Shown here in pieces: positions 8,765 to 17,723 of a stretch of DNA of 64,000 nucleotides (within the stretch, counting starts at the first letter, position 1; each line of letters starts with the position of its first letter). The stretch comes from Actinocatenispora rupis (GTDB lineage Bacteria > Actinomycetota > Actinomycetes > Mycobacteriales > Micromonosporaceae), in the NCBI RefSeq assembly GCF_016861975.1, contig NZ_BOMB01000051.1, positions 1 through 64,000 on the forward strand. Direction: 5' to 3'. The notes beneath the pieces were generated by a model. That model was not told where the DNA came from. It worked only from the letters and a program-made list of their open reading frames with translations, and did no database searches. The translations under genes were made by a program, and so were the position numbers.

Positions 8765-9061
8765 TCAACGCTCGGCGGTACGCCGGGCCTGTTCGGTCAT
8801 CTCCAGGTCGACGAACGCCCCGATCATCGCGCGCCAGACCGCCTCGGCGACGGTGGGGTCCAGGCCGGCGGCCGCGGCCCGTTCCCGGGCCAGCGCGACG
8901 ACCCGGGCGACCCGGTCCGGGGCACGCACCGCCTGCGCATCCGCCTTGAACGCCGCCGCGGCCCGGACCAGGGACTGGCGGTCCGCCAGCAGCCGGATCA
9001 GGTCGGCGTCGATCGCGTCGATCCGCGTACGGACCTCGGTCAGCGTCGTCGGGTCGGCCAT
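8765..9061 (-). CDS. Chorismate mutase, AroQ class
   Basis: Small all-helical enzyme converting chorismate to prephenate in Phe/Tyr synthesis. The 98-residue protein begins at ATG (9059-9061). It shows RTRIDAIDADLIRLLADR, where the Arg and the start of helix 1 match AroQ, then FKADAQAVRAPDRVARV and a third helix ending AMIGAFVDLEMTEQ. No prephenate dehydratase or dehydrogenase domain is attached. It follows the Hsp70-like gene in the same orientation only in the sense of position: it lies upstream of it on the minus strand with 52 bases between, so the two may share a transcript. Confidence 0.85.
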   Translation of the reverse strand: MADPTTLTEVRTRIDAIDADLIRLLADRQSLVRAAAAFKADAQAVRAPDRVARVVALARERAAAAGLDPTVAEAVWRAMIGAFVDLEMTEQARRTAER

Positions 9062-9430
9062 CCGCCGATGATCGCAAGCAACCGTGCCGTCCCGCCAGCG
9101 ACGATGATCACAGGTGGTCGCGCCGGGCGGGGTCAGGACGCGGGGACCGGCCACAGGCGACCTCCGCGAGTTGGTCGCCCCGTAGCCACGCCGACCGGGT
9201 ACCCCGGCGGGTTTCGACGCGCGGAGGTCGGGGGTCGGCTCCAGCCGTACGACGGTCTGGCCGCGGACCCGGCTGCTGTCGCGGAACCCGGGCGGTGCCG
9301 GTGCCTGGCGTCGGCGACGGGGCCCGCCCGGTGCGCCACCGCCGAACGGGTGGGCGGCGACTTTCGGCGCCACAGCAGGGAAACAGCCGCGTGGACCGAC
9401 CCGCCCGTACCACCGGCCGAGGGCGGGACG
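9062..9430. other. Intergenic region, no gene seen
   Basis: About 370 bases upstream of chorismate mutase and downstream of the GNAT gene. Long open frames cross it in several directions but none resembles a known protein. No strong hairpin or promoter was found by eye. Confidence 0.4.
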
Positions 9431-9928
9431 CTACTGGCGCGGGAACGTGATCTCGTAGTAGCGGACCTTCTCGTCGGAGCGGACGTGGCGCATCCCGGCG
9501 CCGTGCATGACCCGCTGGGAGGCCACGTTGTCGTGGTCGGCGTCGCCGCGGACCGTACGGGCGCCCGCCGACCTGGCGACGGCGAGCAGCGCGTGCAACG
9601 CCTCCGTCGCGTACCCGTGGCCGCGCGCGGACCCGACCACCCCGTACCCGATGGTGACGGCGCCGTGTTCGTCCGGCGGTCGGTGGAAGCAGAGGCCGCC
9701 GATCGCCGTACCGTCGTCACGGAGCCGGATCTCGTAGCCGCCGAACGGGGTGGGATCGCCGGCCGTGGCGCAGAGTTCGAGGAGGTCGCGGGCGTCCTTG
9801 CGGTCACCGTCGGTCGGGTAGTCGGCGGCCCACCGGTCCGCGGTGGTGGGCTCGGCGGCGGCCACACGTTCGGCCTCGGCGACCGTGAGCGGGTGCAGGA
9901 CCAGCCGCTCGGTGCGTACGTCGGTCAC
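9431..9928 (-). CDS. GNAT family N-acetyltransferase (RimJ/RimL-like)
   Basis: Transfers an acetyl group from acetyl-CoA to an amine; the substrate is unknown. From the GTG at 9926-9928 the 165-residue protein starts VTDVRTERLVLHPLTVAEAE, a typical RimJ/L opening. It has the acetyl-CoA binding region GYGVVGSARGHGYATEAL (the Gly-rich loop in RGHGYA) and the later strand DNVASQRVMHGAGMRHV. Longer in-frame starts add a Pro/Arg-rich extension with no family support. It is divergent from the phosphotransferase at 10032. Confidence 0.82.
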   Translation of the reverse strand: MTDVRTERLVLHPLTVAEAERVAAAEPTTADRWAADYPTDGDRKDARDLLELCATAGDPTPFGGYEIRLRDDGTAIGGLCFHRPPDEHGAVTIGYGVVGSARGHGYATEALHALLAVARSAGARTVRGDADHDNVASQRVMHGAGMRHVRSDEKVRYYEITFPRQ

Positions 9929-10031
9929 GACCGTGTGCCTACCACCGCCCAGGCCGGGCGGCATCCGTTTTCCGCCGCGCGGAGGCGTTTCCCGGTGGCG
10001 GCGGCCGGCGCCGGACGGCAGGCTCGACACC

Positions 10032-10916
10032 ATGACGGTCGTCGTACCCGGTGGGCTCGGTCGTGCGGTCCGGCTGCGGGAGGGGGAGCGCGGGCGGCGC
10101 TGGCTGGACGGCCTGCCGGCGCTGGTCGAGCGCGTCCTGCGGGCCTGGCGGTGCCGGCCCGACGGCGCGGTCGGCCACGGTCAGGTCGCGATCGTCGTTC
10201 CGGTACGGTCCGTCCGGCACGGCCCCGCGGTACTGAAGATCTCGTACCCGTCCGCGCGGACTCGGCACGAGGTCCGCGCCCTGCGCAGCCTCGACGGTCG
10301 CGGCGCCGTCCGGGTGTACGCCGTGGACGAGGCGTCGCACGCGGTGCTGCTCGAACGGGCCGGCCCGGCGACGCTGGCCTCGGTGCCGTCGGCCGACCAC
10401 GCGATCGAACTCGCCGGCGCGCTCGCGCGTACGCTCGCCGTGCCCGCGCCGCCGGGCGTACCCACGCTGGCCGGTACTACGGACGGGTGGGCGGACCAGC
10501 TCGACCGGCAGGTGGCGGCCGCGCCGGGGCTGGTACCGCCGGCGGTGGTCGACCGGGCGCGCGCCACGATTCGCCTGCTGCGCAACGACAGTACGGCCAC
10601 GCTGATGCACGGCGACCTGCACTTCGGCAACGTACTGCGGGCCCGGCGCGAACCGTGGCTTGCCATCGATCCGTTGGGGTGGCGGGGAACCGCCGCGTAC
10701 GACGCCTTCACCGTCGCCGCCGAACGCCCGGGGCAGCGGGACCTACGGGCCCGGATCCACCGGTACGCGGCGGCCGCCGGTGTCGACGCCGACCTCGCCC
10801 TTGCGTGCTGCCAGGCCCGCGCCACCAGCTCGTACCTGCACCAGCGCCGGACCGGTGGGCGCTGGTTCGACGACGACCTGCTGTACCGGCTGATGACCCT
10901 CGACCACCCGGCCTGA
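10032..10916 (+). CDS. APH(6)-like aminoglycoside/hydroxyurea phosphotransferase family protein
   Basis: Kinase-fold protein of 294 residues, related to streptomycin 6-kinases. ATG at 10032 gives a start that fits the family. The catalytic loop is LMHGDLHFGNVL near residue 192, followed by the metal-binding Asp in LAIDPLG. The N-lobe Lys lies in AVLKISYPSARTRHEVRAL with the helix Glu. The HGD catalytic aspartate is intact, so activity is plausible. Whether it modifies an antibiotic or an endogenous molecule cannot be told. A second relative lies at 14233-15144. Confidence 0.82.
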   Translation: MTVVVPGGLGRAVRLREGERGRRWLDGLPALVERVLRAWRCRPDGAVGHGQVAIVVPVRSVRHGPAVLKISYPSARTRHEVRALRSLDGRGAVRVYAVDEASHAVLLERAGPATLASVPSADHAIELAGALARTLAVPAPPGVPTLAGTTDGWADQLDRQVAAAPGLVPPAVVDRARATIRLLRNDSTATLMHGDLHFGNVLRARREPWLAIDPLGWRGTAAYDAFTVAAERPGQRDLRARIHRYAAAAGVDADLALACCQARATSSYLHQRRTGGRWFDDDLLYRLMTLDHPA

Positions 10917-11016
10917 CCGGCCACTTCCGCGCGCCGGCACCCGGCACCGCGTACCGGCGGCACGGCGCGTCCGGCCCGGACCGCGCCGCGCACAGCCTTG
11001 CCGACGGCTGGATCCG

Positions 11017-11457
11017 TCAGCCGAGCTGCTCGGCCAGCGCGACGATGATGCCCGCCGGACCGCGGACGTAGCAGAGCCGGTAGGCGTCGCCGTAGCGTAC
11101 GACCTCGCCGATGAGTTCCGCGCCGTGTGCGCGCAGGCTGGCGACGGTCGCGTCGATGTCGTCGACGGTGAACATGACGCTGCGCAGGCCCAGTACGTTG
11201 CCCAGGGCGTTCGCCGGCTCGGGGCGGATCACCTCGGGGGCGTGGAACCTCGTCAGTTCGAGCCGGCCGGTACCGTCCGGGGTCCGCATCATCGCGATGG
11301 TGATGCGGACGCCGTCGAGCGCGTTGATCCGGTCCACCTCCGGCCCCTCGACCGGCGCCTCGCCCTCCAGTTCCATCCCGAGTACGACGAAGAACGCCTT
11401 GGCGGCGTCGAGGTCCTCGACGACGACGCTCACGTGGTCCATCCGCTGGATCGGCAC
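11017..11457 (-). CDS. VOC superfamily (glyoxalase/bleomycin resistance) protein
   Basis: A 146-residue protein with paired beta-alpha-beta modules: IQRMDHVSVVVEDLDAAKAFF opens the first and LRSVMFTVDDIDATVASLRAHG the second, ending YVRGPAGIIVALAEQLG. Metal ligands are suggested by His in DHVSVVV and Glu residues in RLELTRF and at the C-terminus. GTG at 11455-11457 is preferred over the ATG 15 bases inside because GGAGGG sits about 8 bases upstream. It is divergent from the aldo/keto reductase at 11738. The substrate is unknown. Confidence 0.85.
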   Translation of the reverse strand: MPIQRMDHVSVVVEDLDAAKAFFVVLGMELEGEAPVEGPEVDRINALDGVRITIAMMRTPDGTGRLELTRFHAPEVIRPEPANALGNVLGLRSVMFTVDDIDATVASLRAHGAELIGEVVRYGDAYRLCYVRGPAGIIVALAEQLG

Positions 11458-11737
11458 GGTGCTGCTCCCTCCGGTGCGCGGCCTGTCGTGGCCACTGGTA
11501 CACCCGGGACGACGCCGGCGCCGCGTTCTCGACACGTGGCCGGGTGGATTCGGCGAACGTCGCCGGGTCGGGCATCGCGGCCGTACCGGGCCGGAACGGC
11601 GCAGACGGCCGCCACGAGCGGGGCCCGCCGTTCGGGCGAGCGGCCGCGTTTCCGATCTCCTCGGCGGTACCGGTCTGGTGCAGTTGCTGACGGGCGGTGC
11701 CGTGCCGGTGGCGTCCGACGGGTGTGGGGAGAGTGCG

Positions 11738-12568
11738 ATGAGCGACATCGGGTCGGCCGGCGGTCTCGTCCTGTCGACGGGGGCGCGGATCCCGCGGCTG
11801 GGGCTGGGCGTCTGGCAGGTACCGGACGGCGCGCGGTGCGAGCGGGCGGTGCGGTGGGCGCTGGAGGCGGGGTACCGACTGATCGACACCGCGCAGGCGT
11901 ACGGGAACGAGACGAGTGTGGGGCGGGCGATCCGGGACAGCGGGGTGCCGCGCGAGGAGATCTTCCTGACCACGAAGTTCTACCCCGGGCGCCGGAACCC
12001 GTTGCGGGAGGCCGAAGCGAGCCTCCGCCGGCTCGGTACCGACCACGTCGACCTGTACCTGGTGCACTGGCCGCAGGGCGGGCCGACCCGGGCCTGGCCG
12101 GGCATGGAGGCCGCCCAGCGCGAGGGGCTGGCCCGCGCGATCGGGGTGTCCAACTTCGACCCGGCCGACCTCGCCGCGCTGAAGGCGGTGGCGCAGGTGC
12201 CGCCCGCGGTGAACCAGGTGCAGCTCAGCCCGTTCGAGTACCGGCGGGAGTTGATCGACGCGTGCGCGGCGGACGGGATCGTGGTGCAGTCGTACAGCCC
12301 GCTGGGGACCGGCCGGCACCTGTCCGACCGTACCGTCGGCGCCGTCGCGGCCCGGTGCGGCCGCAGCCCCGCGCAGGTGCTGATCCGCTGGGCCATCCAG
12401 AAGGGCCTGTCGGTACTGCCCAAGTCGGTGCACCGGGAGCGGATCGTCGACAACGCGGCGGTGTTCGACTTCGCCCTCGACGACGCCTCGATGGCCGAAC
12501 TCGACGCCCTCGACCGGACCGGTACGACGTCGGAGGCACTGGCCGCGGAGCGGAAGTGGTGGCACTGA
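11738..12568 (+). CDS. Aldo/keto reductase (AKR5-like)
   Basis: NADPH-dependent carbonyl reductase of 276 residues. The catalytic tetrad is visible: Asp and Tyr in LIDTAQAYGNE, Lys in LTTKFYP and His in YLVHWP. The cofactor region VLIRWAIQKGLSVLPKSVHRERI near the end is typical of NADPH-specific members. The start ATG at 11738 has GGGGAGAG about 6 bases upstream. It is convergent with the AraC regulator, 27 bases apart, and has no operon partner. Confidence 0.9.
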   Translation: MSDIGSAGGLVLSTGARIPRLGLGVWQVPDGARCERAVRWALEAGYRLIDTAQAYGNETSVGRAIRDSGVPREEIFLTTKFYPGRRNPLREAEASLRRLGTDHVDLYLVHWPQGGPTRAWPGMEAAQREGLARAIGVSNFDPADLAALKAVAQVPPAVNQVQLSPFEYRRELIDACAADGIVVQSYSPLGTGRHLSDRTVGAVAARCGRSPAQVLIRWAIQKGLSVLPKSVHRERIVDNAAVFDFALDDASMAELDALDRTGTTSEALAAERKWWH

Positions 12569-12595
12569 GCCAGCTCCGGCACCGGCTCGGCGCGG

Positions 12596-13555
12596 TCACG
12601 GCCGGGCGGACTGCCGCCACCGCGCGGGCGGCACGCCGTACCGGTTCTTGAACGCGCGGCTGAACGCCGCCTCCGACGTGTACCCGACGTTGCGCGCGAT
12701 GAGCGCGACGGGCAGCGACGTGGTGCGGAGCAGGTCCGCGGCGGTGTCCAGCCGTACCAGCGCCAGGTACGTCGCCGGCGGCGTCCCGACCTGCGCGGCG
12801 AACCGTTCGGCGAACGCCGATCGGGACAGGTTGCACGCCCGGGCGAGGTCCTCGACCGCCCAGTCGCGGCCGGGGTGCCGGTGGATGGCGCTCAGGGCCG
12901 GGCCGGTCTGCGGGTCGAGCGCGCCGGCCAGCCAGTTCGGTTCGGCGTCCGGGCCGGCCGCCCACAGCCGCAGGATCTGGATGAACACCAGGTCGAGGAT
13001 GCGGGCCACCATCACGGCCGAGCCCTGCGAGGGCGACCGCATCTCGACGACGAGCATCTTCCGGGCCACCTCCAGCCCTTCGAGCGCCGGGCCGCTGACG
13101 TCGCGCAGGACGATCACGGCCGGGAGGCTGCGGAGCAGGTGACTGGCCTGCGGGTCGCCGATCGCGAACGTTCCGCACAGCCAGCGCGCCGGAGCGCCGG
13201 CGGTACGGCCGGTGTCGCAGAGACGGTGCCCGTCGCCGCGCGGCAGCAGTACGACATCGCCGCGGGTCAGGTGCCTGGGATCCGGGTCGTTGTCGACGCG
13301 GAGCACCAGCTCACCCTCCTCGACGATGTGCAGGCTGCCCACCCCGGCGAACCCGATCGAGAACGCCGCCGGCGGCGCGTACGCGACGATCCGTTCCCCG
13401 CTCAGCCGTGCGCTGCGGAGCAGTTCCGAGAGCAGGTCGTCGGTCCGGCCACCGAGGTCGAGACCGAGCGCGGCCGGATCCGCGCTCTCGTCCCGGGTGC
13501 CGGCCGGTGACCCCGGACGATCGGCAAAGTCTCCCGGCGGTGCTGTCATGGTCAC
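12596..13555 (-). CDS. AraC family regulator with N-terminal cupin domain
   Basis: DNA-binding regulator of 319 residues. The N-terminal cupin (about residues 25-190) shows LHIVEEGELVLRVDN and LTRGDVVLLPRGDGHRL. The C-terminal AraC domain has two helix-turn-helix units, AVEDLARACNLSRSAFAERF and VALIARNVGYTSEAAFSRAF, ending GVPPARWR. GTG at 13553-13555 lies 6 bases after GAGGAG. It is divergent from the EthD-like gene, which is the likely target. Confidence 0.9.
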   Translation of the reverse strand: MTMTAPPGDFADRPGSPAGTRDESADPAALGLDLGGRTDDLLSELLRSARLSGERIVAYAPPAAFSIGFAGVGSLHIVEEGELVLRVDNDPDPRHLTRGDVVLLPRGDGHRLCDTGRTAGAPARWLCGTFAIGDPQASHLLRSLPAVIVLRDVSGPALEGLEVARKMLVVEMRSPSQGSAVMVARILDLVFIQILRLWAAGPDAEPNWLAGALDPQTGPALSAIHRHPGRDWAVEDLARACNLSRSAFAERFAAQVGTPPATYLALVRLDTAADLLRTTSLPVALIARNVGYTSEAAFSRAFKNRYGVPPARWRQSARP

Positions 13556-13743
13556 TGCCCACTCCTCTGCGTACGGTCGACAGGCAGTGAGCGGAGCCGC
13601 CGGCCGGACGGGTTTCCGTTGGTACGCGCCAGGTTTGCCGCGTGTCCACCGGTGGGCGGCGCGCCGCGCGGACGTTCGTGGAGATCGTCCGGCGGGATCC
13701 GCTCGCTCAAGTCGGACAAGGCTAGCAACCAGGAGAACCCAGC

Positions 13744-14061
13744 GTGACCGAGCACAACCCGACCAAGATCAGCTTCGTGTACTCCAACCCCACCGACCCC
13801 GACGCCTTCGAGGCCGCGTACCCCGACCAGCTCGCGCTGGCGCGTACGCTTCCCGGCCTGACCCGCCTGCAGGCGTCGAAGGTCTGGCCGAAGGAGGACG
13901 GCAGCCCGACCCCGGCGTACCGGCTGCTCGACCTGTACTTCGCCGACTACGCCGCGGCCAGCGCCGCCGCCGCGGAGGCCGGCCCCCTCGTCGCCGCGAC
14001 CACGGAGCACGCGACCGGCGGCGTGGCGATCGCGTTCGCGGAGGTCGTCGAGGACGCGTGA
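13744..14061 (+). CDS. EthD family small protein
   Basis: A 105-residue dimeric alpha-beta barrel type protein: KISFVYSNPTDPDAFEAAY opens like EthD family members, and LTRLQASKVWPKEDGSPTPAY and LLDLYFADYAAASAA follow. EthD was first described beside a cytochrome P450 system for ethyl ether degradation; many relatives have no known reaction. GTG at 13744 has AGGAGA about 10 bases upstream. It sits divergent from the AraC regulator across 188 bases, and a regulator/target link is inferred from this arrangement. Confidence 0.8.
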   Translation: MTEHNPTKISFVYSNPTDPDAFEAAYPDQLALARTLPGLTRLQASKVWPKEDGSPTPAYRLLDLYFADYAAASAAAAEAGPLVAATTEHATGGVAIAFAEVVEDA

Positions 14062-14232
14062 CCTCCGCGCGGGTCCGGGGGGCGCCCGGACCCGCGCCGG
14101 GTTCCCCGTCGTACCAACCGATCCCGGTTCGGTGGGCGGGGCGTCGGTGGAGCGACGCGCGTTGACGGTGGTCGTGGTGGCTGCGACCATCCGGAAGTCC
14201 CGACCGCGTACGACATCGCGAGGGGTTGCCTG

Positions 14233-15144
14233 GTGGACGCGCCCGATCTGCCGATCCACCGGTGGCTCGGCCGTACCGACGCGGAACGCCGCTGGCTGGC
14301 CGGTCTCCCGCGTCTGGTGGCCGAACTGGCAGACCGCTGGCAGGTGCGCACCGGTCCGCCGTTCACCACCGGTACGTCGTCGTGGGCGGCGCCCGGGGTG
14401 ACGCCCGACGGCCAGCGGGTCGTACTCAAGGTCGCGTGGCCGCACCGCGAGGCCCGGTACGAGTCGGCGGCGCTGCGCGTGTGGGACGGTGCCGGGGCCG
14501 TCCGCGTCCTGCGCGCAGACGAGCCCCGGTACGCGATGCTCGTCGAACGGTGCCTGCCCGGGACGCCGCTGTCGCGTGCGGATCTGGGCTGGCAGCAGCG
14601 GCTGGCGGCGGCCGCGACGGTGCTCCGCCGGCTGTGGTCGGTTCCGGTACCGGCGGACGCGCCGTTCGAACACGTCGGTACGGTGACCGCCGAGTGGGCG
14701 GGGCTGGTACGGCAGCGGATGCGCCGGCACCGGCCGCCCTTCGACCCGGGGCTGGTGGAGCTGGGCGCCGAACTGCTGGAGTCGTTGCCGCGTACGGCGA
14801 CGCGCACGGTGCTCGTGCACGGCGACGCCAACCCCGACAACCTGCTTGCCGCGCACCGCAGTCCGTGGCTGGCCATCGACGCCAAGCCGATGCTCGGCGA
14901 CCCCGCCTACGACGCCCATCCGCTGCTCGCCCAACTGGCGCCGGCCCCGGCCGACTCGCCGGCCACGCTCGCCGGCCGGTACCGGATGTTCGCGGAGCTG
15001 GTGGGTGAGCCCGCCGAGCGGCTGCTGTGCTGGGCGCTGGCCCGTACGGTGGAGGGCGCCCTGTGGTCGGTGTCCCGCGACGACCGCCCCGCCGCCCGGG
15101 ACGCGATGGCCCGGGCCGCGGCGCTCGCCCGCGCGACATCCTGA
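14233..15144 (+). CDS. APH(6)-like phosphotransferase family protein (second copy type)
   Basis: A 303-residue kinase-fold protein with the catalytic loop LVHGDANPDNLLA near residue 195 and the metal site LAIDAKPMLGDPAYDAHPL. Like the protein at 10032 it has an N-lobe Lys in VVLKVAWPHREARYESAAL. The two are clearly of one family but diverged, so they are not a recent duplication. GTG at 14233 is preceded by GAGGGG about 8 bases upstream. It resembles streptomycin 6-kinase and hydroxyurea phosphotransferase proteins; the substrate is unknown. Confidence 0.82.
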   Translation: MDAPDLPIHRWLGRTDAERRWLAGLPRLVAELADRWQVRTGPPFTTGTSSWAAPGVTPDGQRVVLKVAWPHREARYESAALRVWDGAGAVRVLRADEPRYAMLVERCLPGTPLSRADLGWQQRLAAAATVLRRLWSVPVPADAPFEHVGTVTAEWAGLVRQRMRRHRPPFDPGLVELGAELLESLPRTATRTVLVHGDANPDNLLAAHRSPWLAIDAKPMLGDPAYDAHPLLAQLAPAPADSPATLAGRYRMFAELVGEPAERLLCWALARTVEGALWSVSRDDRPAARDAMARAAALARATS

Positions 15145-15146
15145 GT

Positions 15147-15175
15147 ACTCCACCGCCCACTGTCCACAGTGGAGT
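15147..15175. terminator. Hairpin between convergent genes, overlapping a TCCACWGTGGA site
   Basis: ACTCCAC (15147-15153) can pair with GTGGAGT (15169-15175); inside it CCACTG (15157-15162) can pair with CAGTGG (15167-15172). It fills the whole gap between the phosphotransferase stop and the GH43 stop. The exact palindrome TCCACAGTGGA lies at 15163-15173. Confidence 0.5.
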
Positions 15176-16650
15176 CAGCCGTACACCTCGGCGCGGTCGA
15201 TCTCGACGAGCGTGCCGGTGGACGACGCGTTGCGCTGGCCGGTGTTGCGTACCCGCAGGGTGTGGGTGCCGGGGGAGAGCGCCGGGCTGAGGTAGTTGAG
15301 CTGTTCGCCGGTGCGGTTGGCGGAGTACAGGTCGATGGTGGTCTCGGCGCCGCCGTCGACGGAGACCGCGGCGAGGCCGTAGTTGGTGTCGCGTACCGAC
15401 AGCAGCGCGATCCGGGTGCCGGTGAACGTGAACGTGGCGGTGTCGCCGGCGTTCCCGGTCCAGTGGTCGTCGCCCCAGAAGCACTGGGTGCCGCACCCGG
15501 ACCCGCTGGACCACGCCCCGGCGTACGTCACGGATCCGGTGCCGCTGCTGCGGTTGTCGTCGTTGATCCAGTACTGGGTGCTGCCGGGGTCGCCGGACGG
15601 CAGCGCCTGGGTGGCACCGGCCGCGAGCGGTACGCCGAAGTCGGGGCTGCCGTCGGCGCGGAACGTGATCCGCTGCGCCCGCGTCGTGCGGCCCTCGTAC
15701 GTGTAGTTGGCGGTGTTCTTGGCGCCGTACACGATCCAGGTCTGGCTGCCGTCGGGCGAGGTGAAGAATCCGTTGTGGCCCGGGCCGTACACGCCGGTGG
15801 AGTCGTTGCGGCCGAACACCGGGCCGTCGTGCTGCACCCAGTTCGACGCGACCATCGGGTCCTTGCCGTCCGACAACGACTTCATCCACAGCTGGTAGTC
15901 GGGTTTGCCGGTGTCGCAGGAGGAGTACACCAGGTAGGTCGTCGAGCCGTGGTGCAGGAACTCGGGCGCCTCGCGTACCGTGTCGCTCGCACAGCCGGCC
16001 GCCGGCAGGTACACGGCGGGGCCGCTGACCGTCCACGGGTCGGACATCGGCGCGAGGTAGAGCGAGTTGTGCCCGGCCGCCGCGATGCTGGAGAAGCCGA
16101 GGTACAGCCGGCCGCCGAGCCGGAGCAGCGACGGGTCGATGGCCCACTGGTCCAGTCCGGGCGGCACCAGCTTCGCCTTCAGGTGGTACGGGCCGAGCGG
16201 GTCGGTGCCGGACGACTCCAGCACGTACAGCCGGTGGTGGTCGTCCACGCCGTCGTCGGCCGTGTAGTACACGTACCAGTGGCCGTCGACCAGGGAGAAC
16301 TCGGGCGCCCAGAGCTGCTTGTTCCGGGACGGGTCGGTGTCGGTCCAGACCGTGGTGGCCGGCGCGGCGAGCAACTGGTTGAGCGAGCGCGCCTTCCAGA
16401 TCCGGATCGCGTCGCCCTGCGTCGTCGACAGGTAGTAGTAGCCCTGGTACCAGGTCATGAACGGGTCGGGGCCGGGGTTGAGCGGGTTCCGGAACGTGGT
16501 CGACACCGCGGCGTGCCGGTGGACCGGCCGGGTCGTCATGGTGTGCCGCCTTTCCGGGCCGGTGGGCGTGGCGGTCGCGATGCCGGTGCTCGCGGCGGCC
16601 ACCGCCACCGTCGCGGCCACCACCAGCGCCACCCGAAGCCGAAGCGACAC
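15175..16650 (-). CDS. Secreted glycoside hydrolase family 43 protein with C-terminal beta-sandwich domain
   Basis: Predicted exported arabinan/xylan-type hydrolase of 491 residues. A signal peptide (LRLRVALVVAATVAVAAAS) is followed by the five-bladed propeller typical of GH43: NPGPDPFMTWYQGYYYLSTT carries the first-blade Asp, QWAIDPSLLRL the middle Asp and DTVREAPEFLHH the proton-donor Glu. The C-terminal 140 residues (GTGSVTYAGAWSS to the end) look like a carbohydrate-binding beta-sandwich. GTG at 16648-16650 follows GGGGAGG closely. The promoter region carries a LacI-type operator at 16684-16695, so induction by a sugar is likely. Confidence 0.88.
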   Translation of the reverse strand: MSLRLRVALVVAATVAVAAASTGIATATPTGPERRHTMTTRPVHRHAAVSTTFRNPLNPGPDPFMTWYQGYYYLSTTQGDAIRIWKARSLNQLLAAPATTVWTDTDPSRNKQLWAPEFSLVDGHWYVYYTADDGVDDHHRLYVLESSGTDPLGPYHLKAKLVPPGLDQWAIDPSLLRLGGRLYLGFSSIAAAGHNSLYLAPMSDPWTVSGPAVYLPAAGCASDTVREAPEFLHHGSTTYLVYSSCDTGKPDYQLWMKSLSDGKDPMVASNWVQHDGPVFGRNDSTGVYGPGHNGFFTSPDGSQTWIVYGAKNTANYTYEGRTTRAQRITFRADGSPDFGVPLAAGATQALPSGDPGSTQYWINDDNRSSGTGSVTYAGAWSSGSGCGTQCFWGDDHWTGNAGDTATFTFTGTRIALLSVRDTNYGLAAVSVDGGAETTIDLYSANRTGEQLNYLSPALSPGTHTLRVRNTGQRNASSTGTLVEIDRAEVYG

Positions 16651-16683
16651 GGCGCCTCCCCAGATCGGTTCGATGAGCCCGTT

Positions 16684-16695
16684 TACAACGTTGTA
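16684..16695. promoter_or_regulatory. LacI-family operator upstream of GH43
   Basis: TACAACGTTGTA is a perfect 12-base palindrome lying 34 bases before the GH43 start codon. Its core ACAACGTTGT recurs at 60495-60506 in front of another carbohydrate-related gene. CG-centred palindromes of this kind are typical LacI/GalR targets. No LacI-type regulator gene is in the window. Confidence 0.65.
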
Positions 16696-16748
16696 CTAGA
16701 ACCGCGACGGACTTGTACAGACCTTCGTCGGTTCGCCGGTGCGCGGGG

Positions 16749-17633
16749 TCAGTCGCGTACCGCGTCGCGCAGGGCGGCGAGCGCGGCGCGGATGGTGGGA
16801 TGGCGTGCGGCGCCGGAACGCCAGACGGCGAACACCCGGCGGACCGGCGCCGGATGCACCGCCGCGAACCGTACGCCGTCGGGCACCGGGTCGCGGCCGA
16901 GCCGGGGTGTCAGCGCGATGCCGAGCCCGGCCGCGACCAGGGCCAGCTGGGTGCCGTGTTCGCCAGCGGTGTGCGCGATCGGCGCCCCCGGTACGGTCCG
17001 GCGCAACCAGTCGTGGCAGCGTTGCCCGTCGGCCCAGCTGATCCAGTCCTCCCCGGCGAGGTCGTCGAGTTCCACGGTGGCGTTGCCGGCGAACCGGTGC
17101 GTGGCCGGCAACGCCACGTCGAACACGTCGTCCAACAACCCGGTACGCCGCAACCCGGTCGGTACGGCCAGCGGAGCCTCCGGCCAGTCCTGTACGACGG
17201 CGAGGTCGACGTCGCCGCTGGCCACGCCCGGCACCGCGACGTCCGGCTCCTGCTCGGCGGTCCGTACGACGAGGCCGGGGTGCCGGGTGCGCAGGGCGCT
17301 CAGCGCGGTCGGCAGCAGGCCGCGGGCCGCGGTGGCGAACGCGGCGACCCGCAGCTCCCCGGCGACCGTGTACCGGTGGCGGGCCAGGTCGGCCTCGATC
17401 TCCTCCATGCGGGCGAGCAGGTCGCCGGCGTGCTCGGCCAGCAGTACCGCCGTGTCGGTGAGCCGTACGCCGCGGCCGTTGCGTTCCAGCAGGCGCTGCC
17501 CTACCTCCCGTTCGAGCCGGGCCATCTGCTGGGACACCGCCGAGGTGGTCACGTGCAGGTGGGCGGCGGCGCCGCGGACGGAGCCGGCGGTGGCGAGGGC
17601 GCGCAGGACGCGCAGCCGTTCGAGGCTGATCAC
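16749..17633 (-). CDS. LysR family transcriptional regulator
   Basis: A 294-residue regulator. The N-terminal winged helix-turn-helix is plain ([36 protein letters not shown], given here as the region of residues 5-40). A substrate-binding domain of two lobes follows from about residue 90 ([18 protein letters not shown]). It starts 90 bases from the divergent aldo/keto reductase at 17724, the usual layout for a LysR protein and its target. The effector is unknown. Confidence 0.9.
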   Translation of the reverse strand: MISLERLRVLRALATAGSVRGAAAHLHVTTSAVSQQMARLEREVGQRLLERNGRGVRLTDTAVLLAEHAGDLLARMEEIEADLARHRYTVAGELRVAAFATAARGLLPTALSALRTRHPGLVVRTAEQEPDVAVPGVASGDVDLAVVQDWPEAPLAVPTGLRRTGLLDDVFDVALPATHRFAGNATVELDDLAGEDWISWADGQRCHDWLRRTVPGAPIAHTAGEHGTQLALVAAGLGIALTPRLGRDPVPDGVRFAAVHPAPVRRVFAVWRSGAARHPTIRAALAALRDAVRD

Positions 17634-17723
17634 GTAGCGATGCTACACGGTCAGGGGAAGAAGGTCTCGCTTGTCTTAACGATTCGCGGGCCGCAGGCTG
17701 GGGGCACGACGAAGGGAAGCACG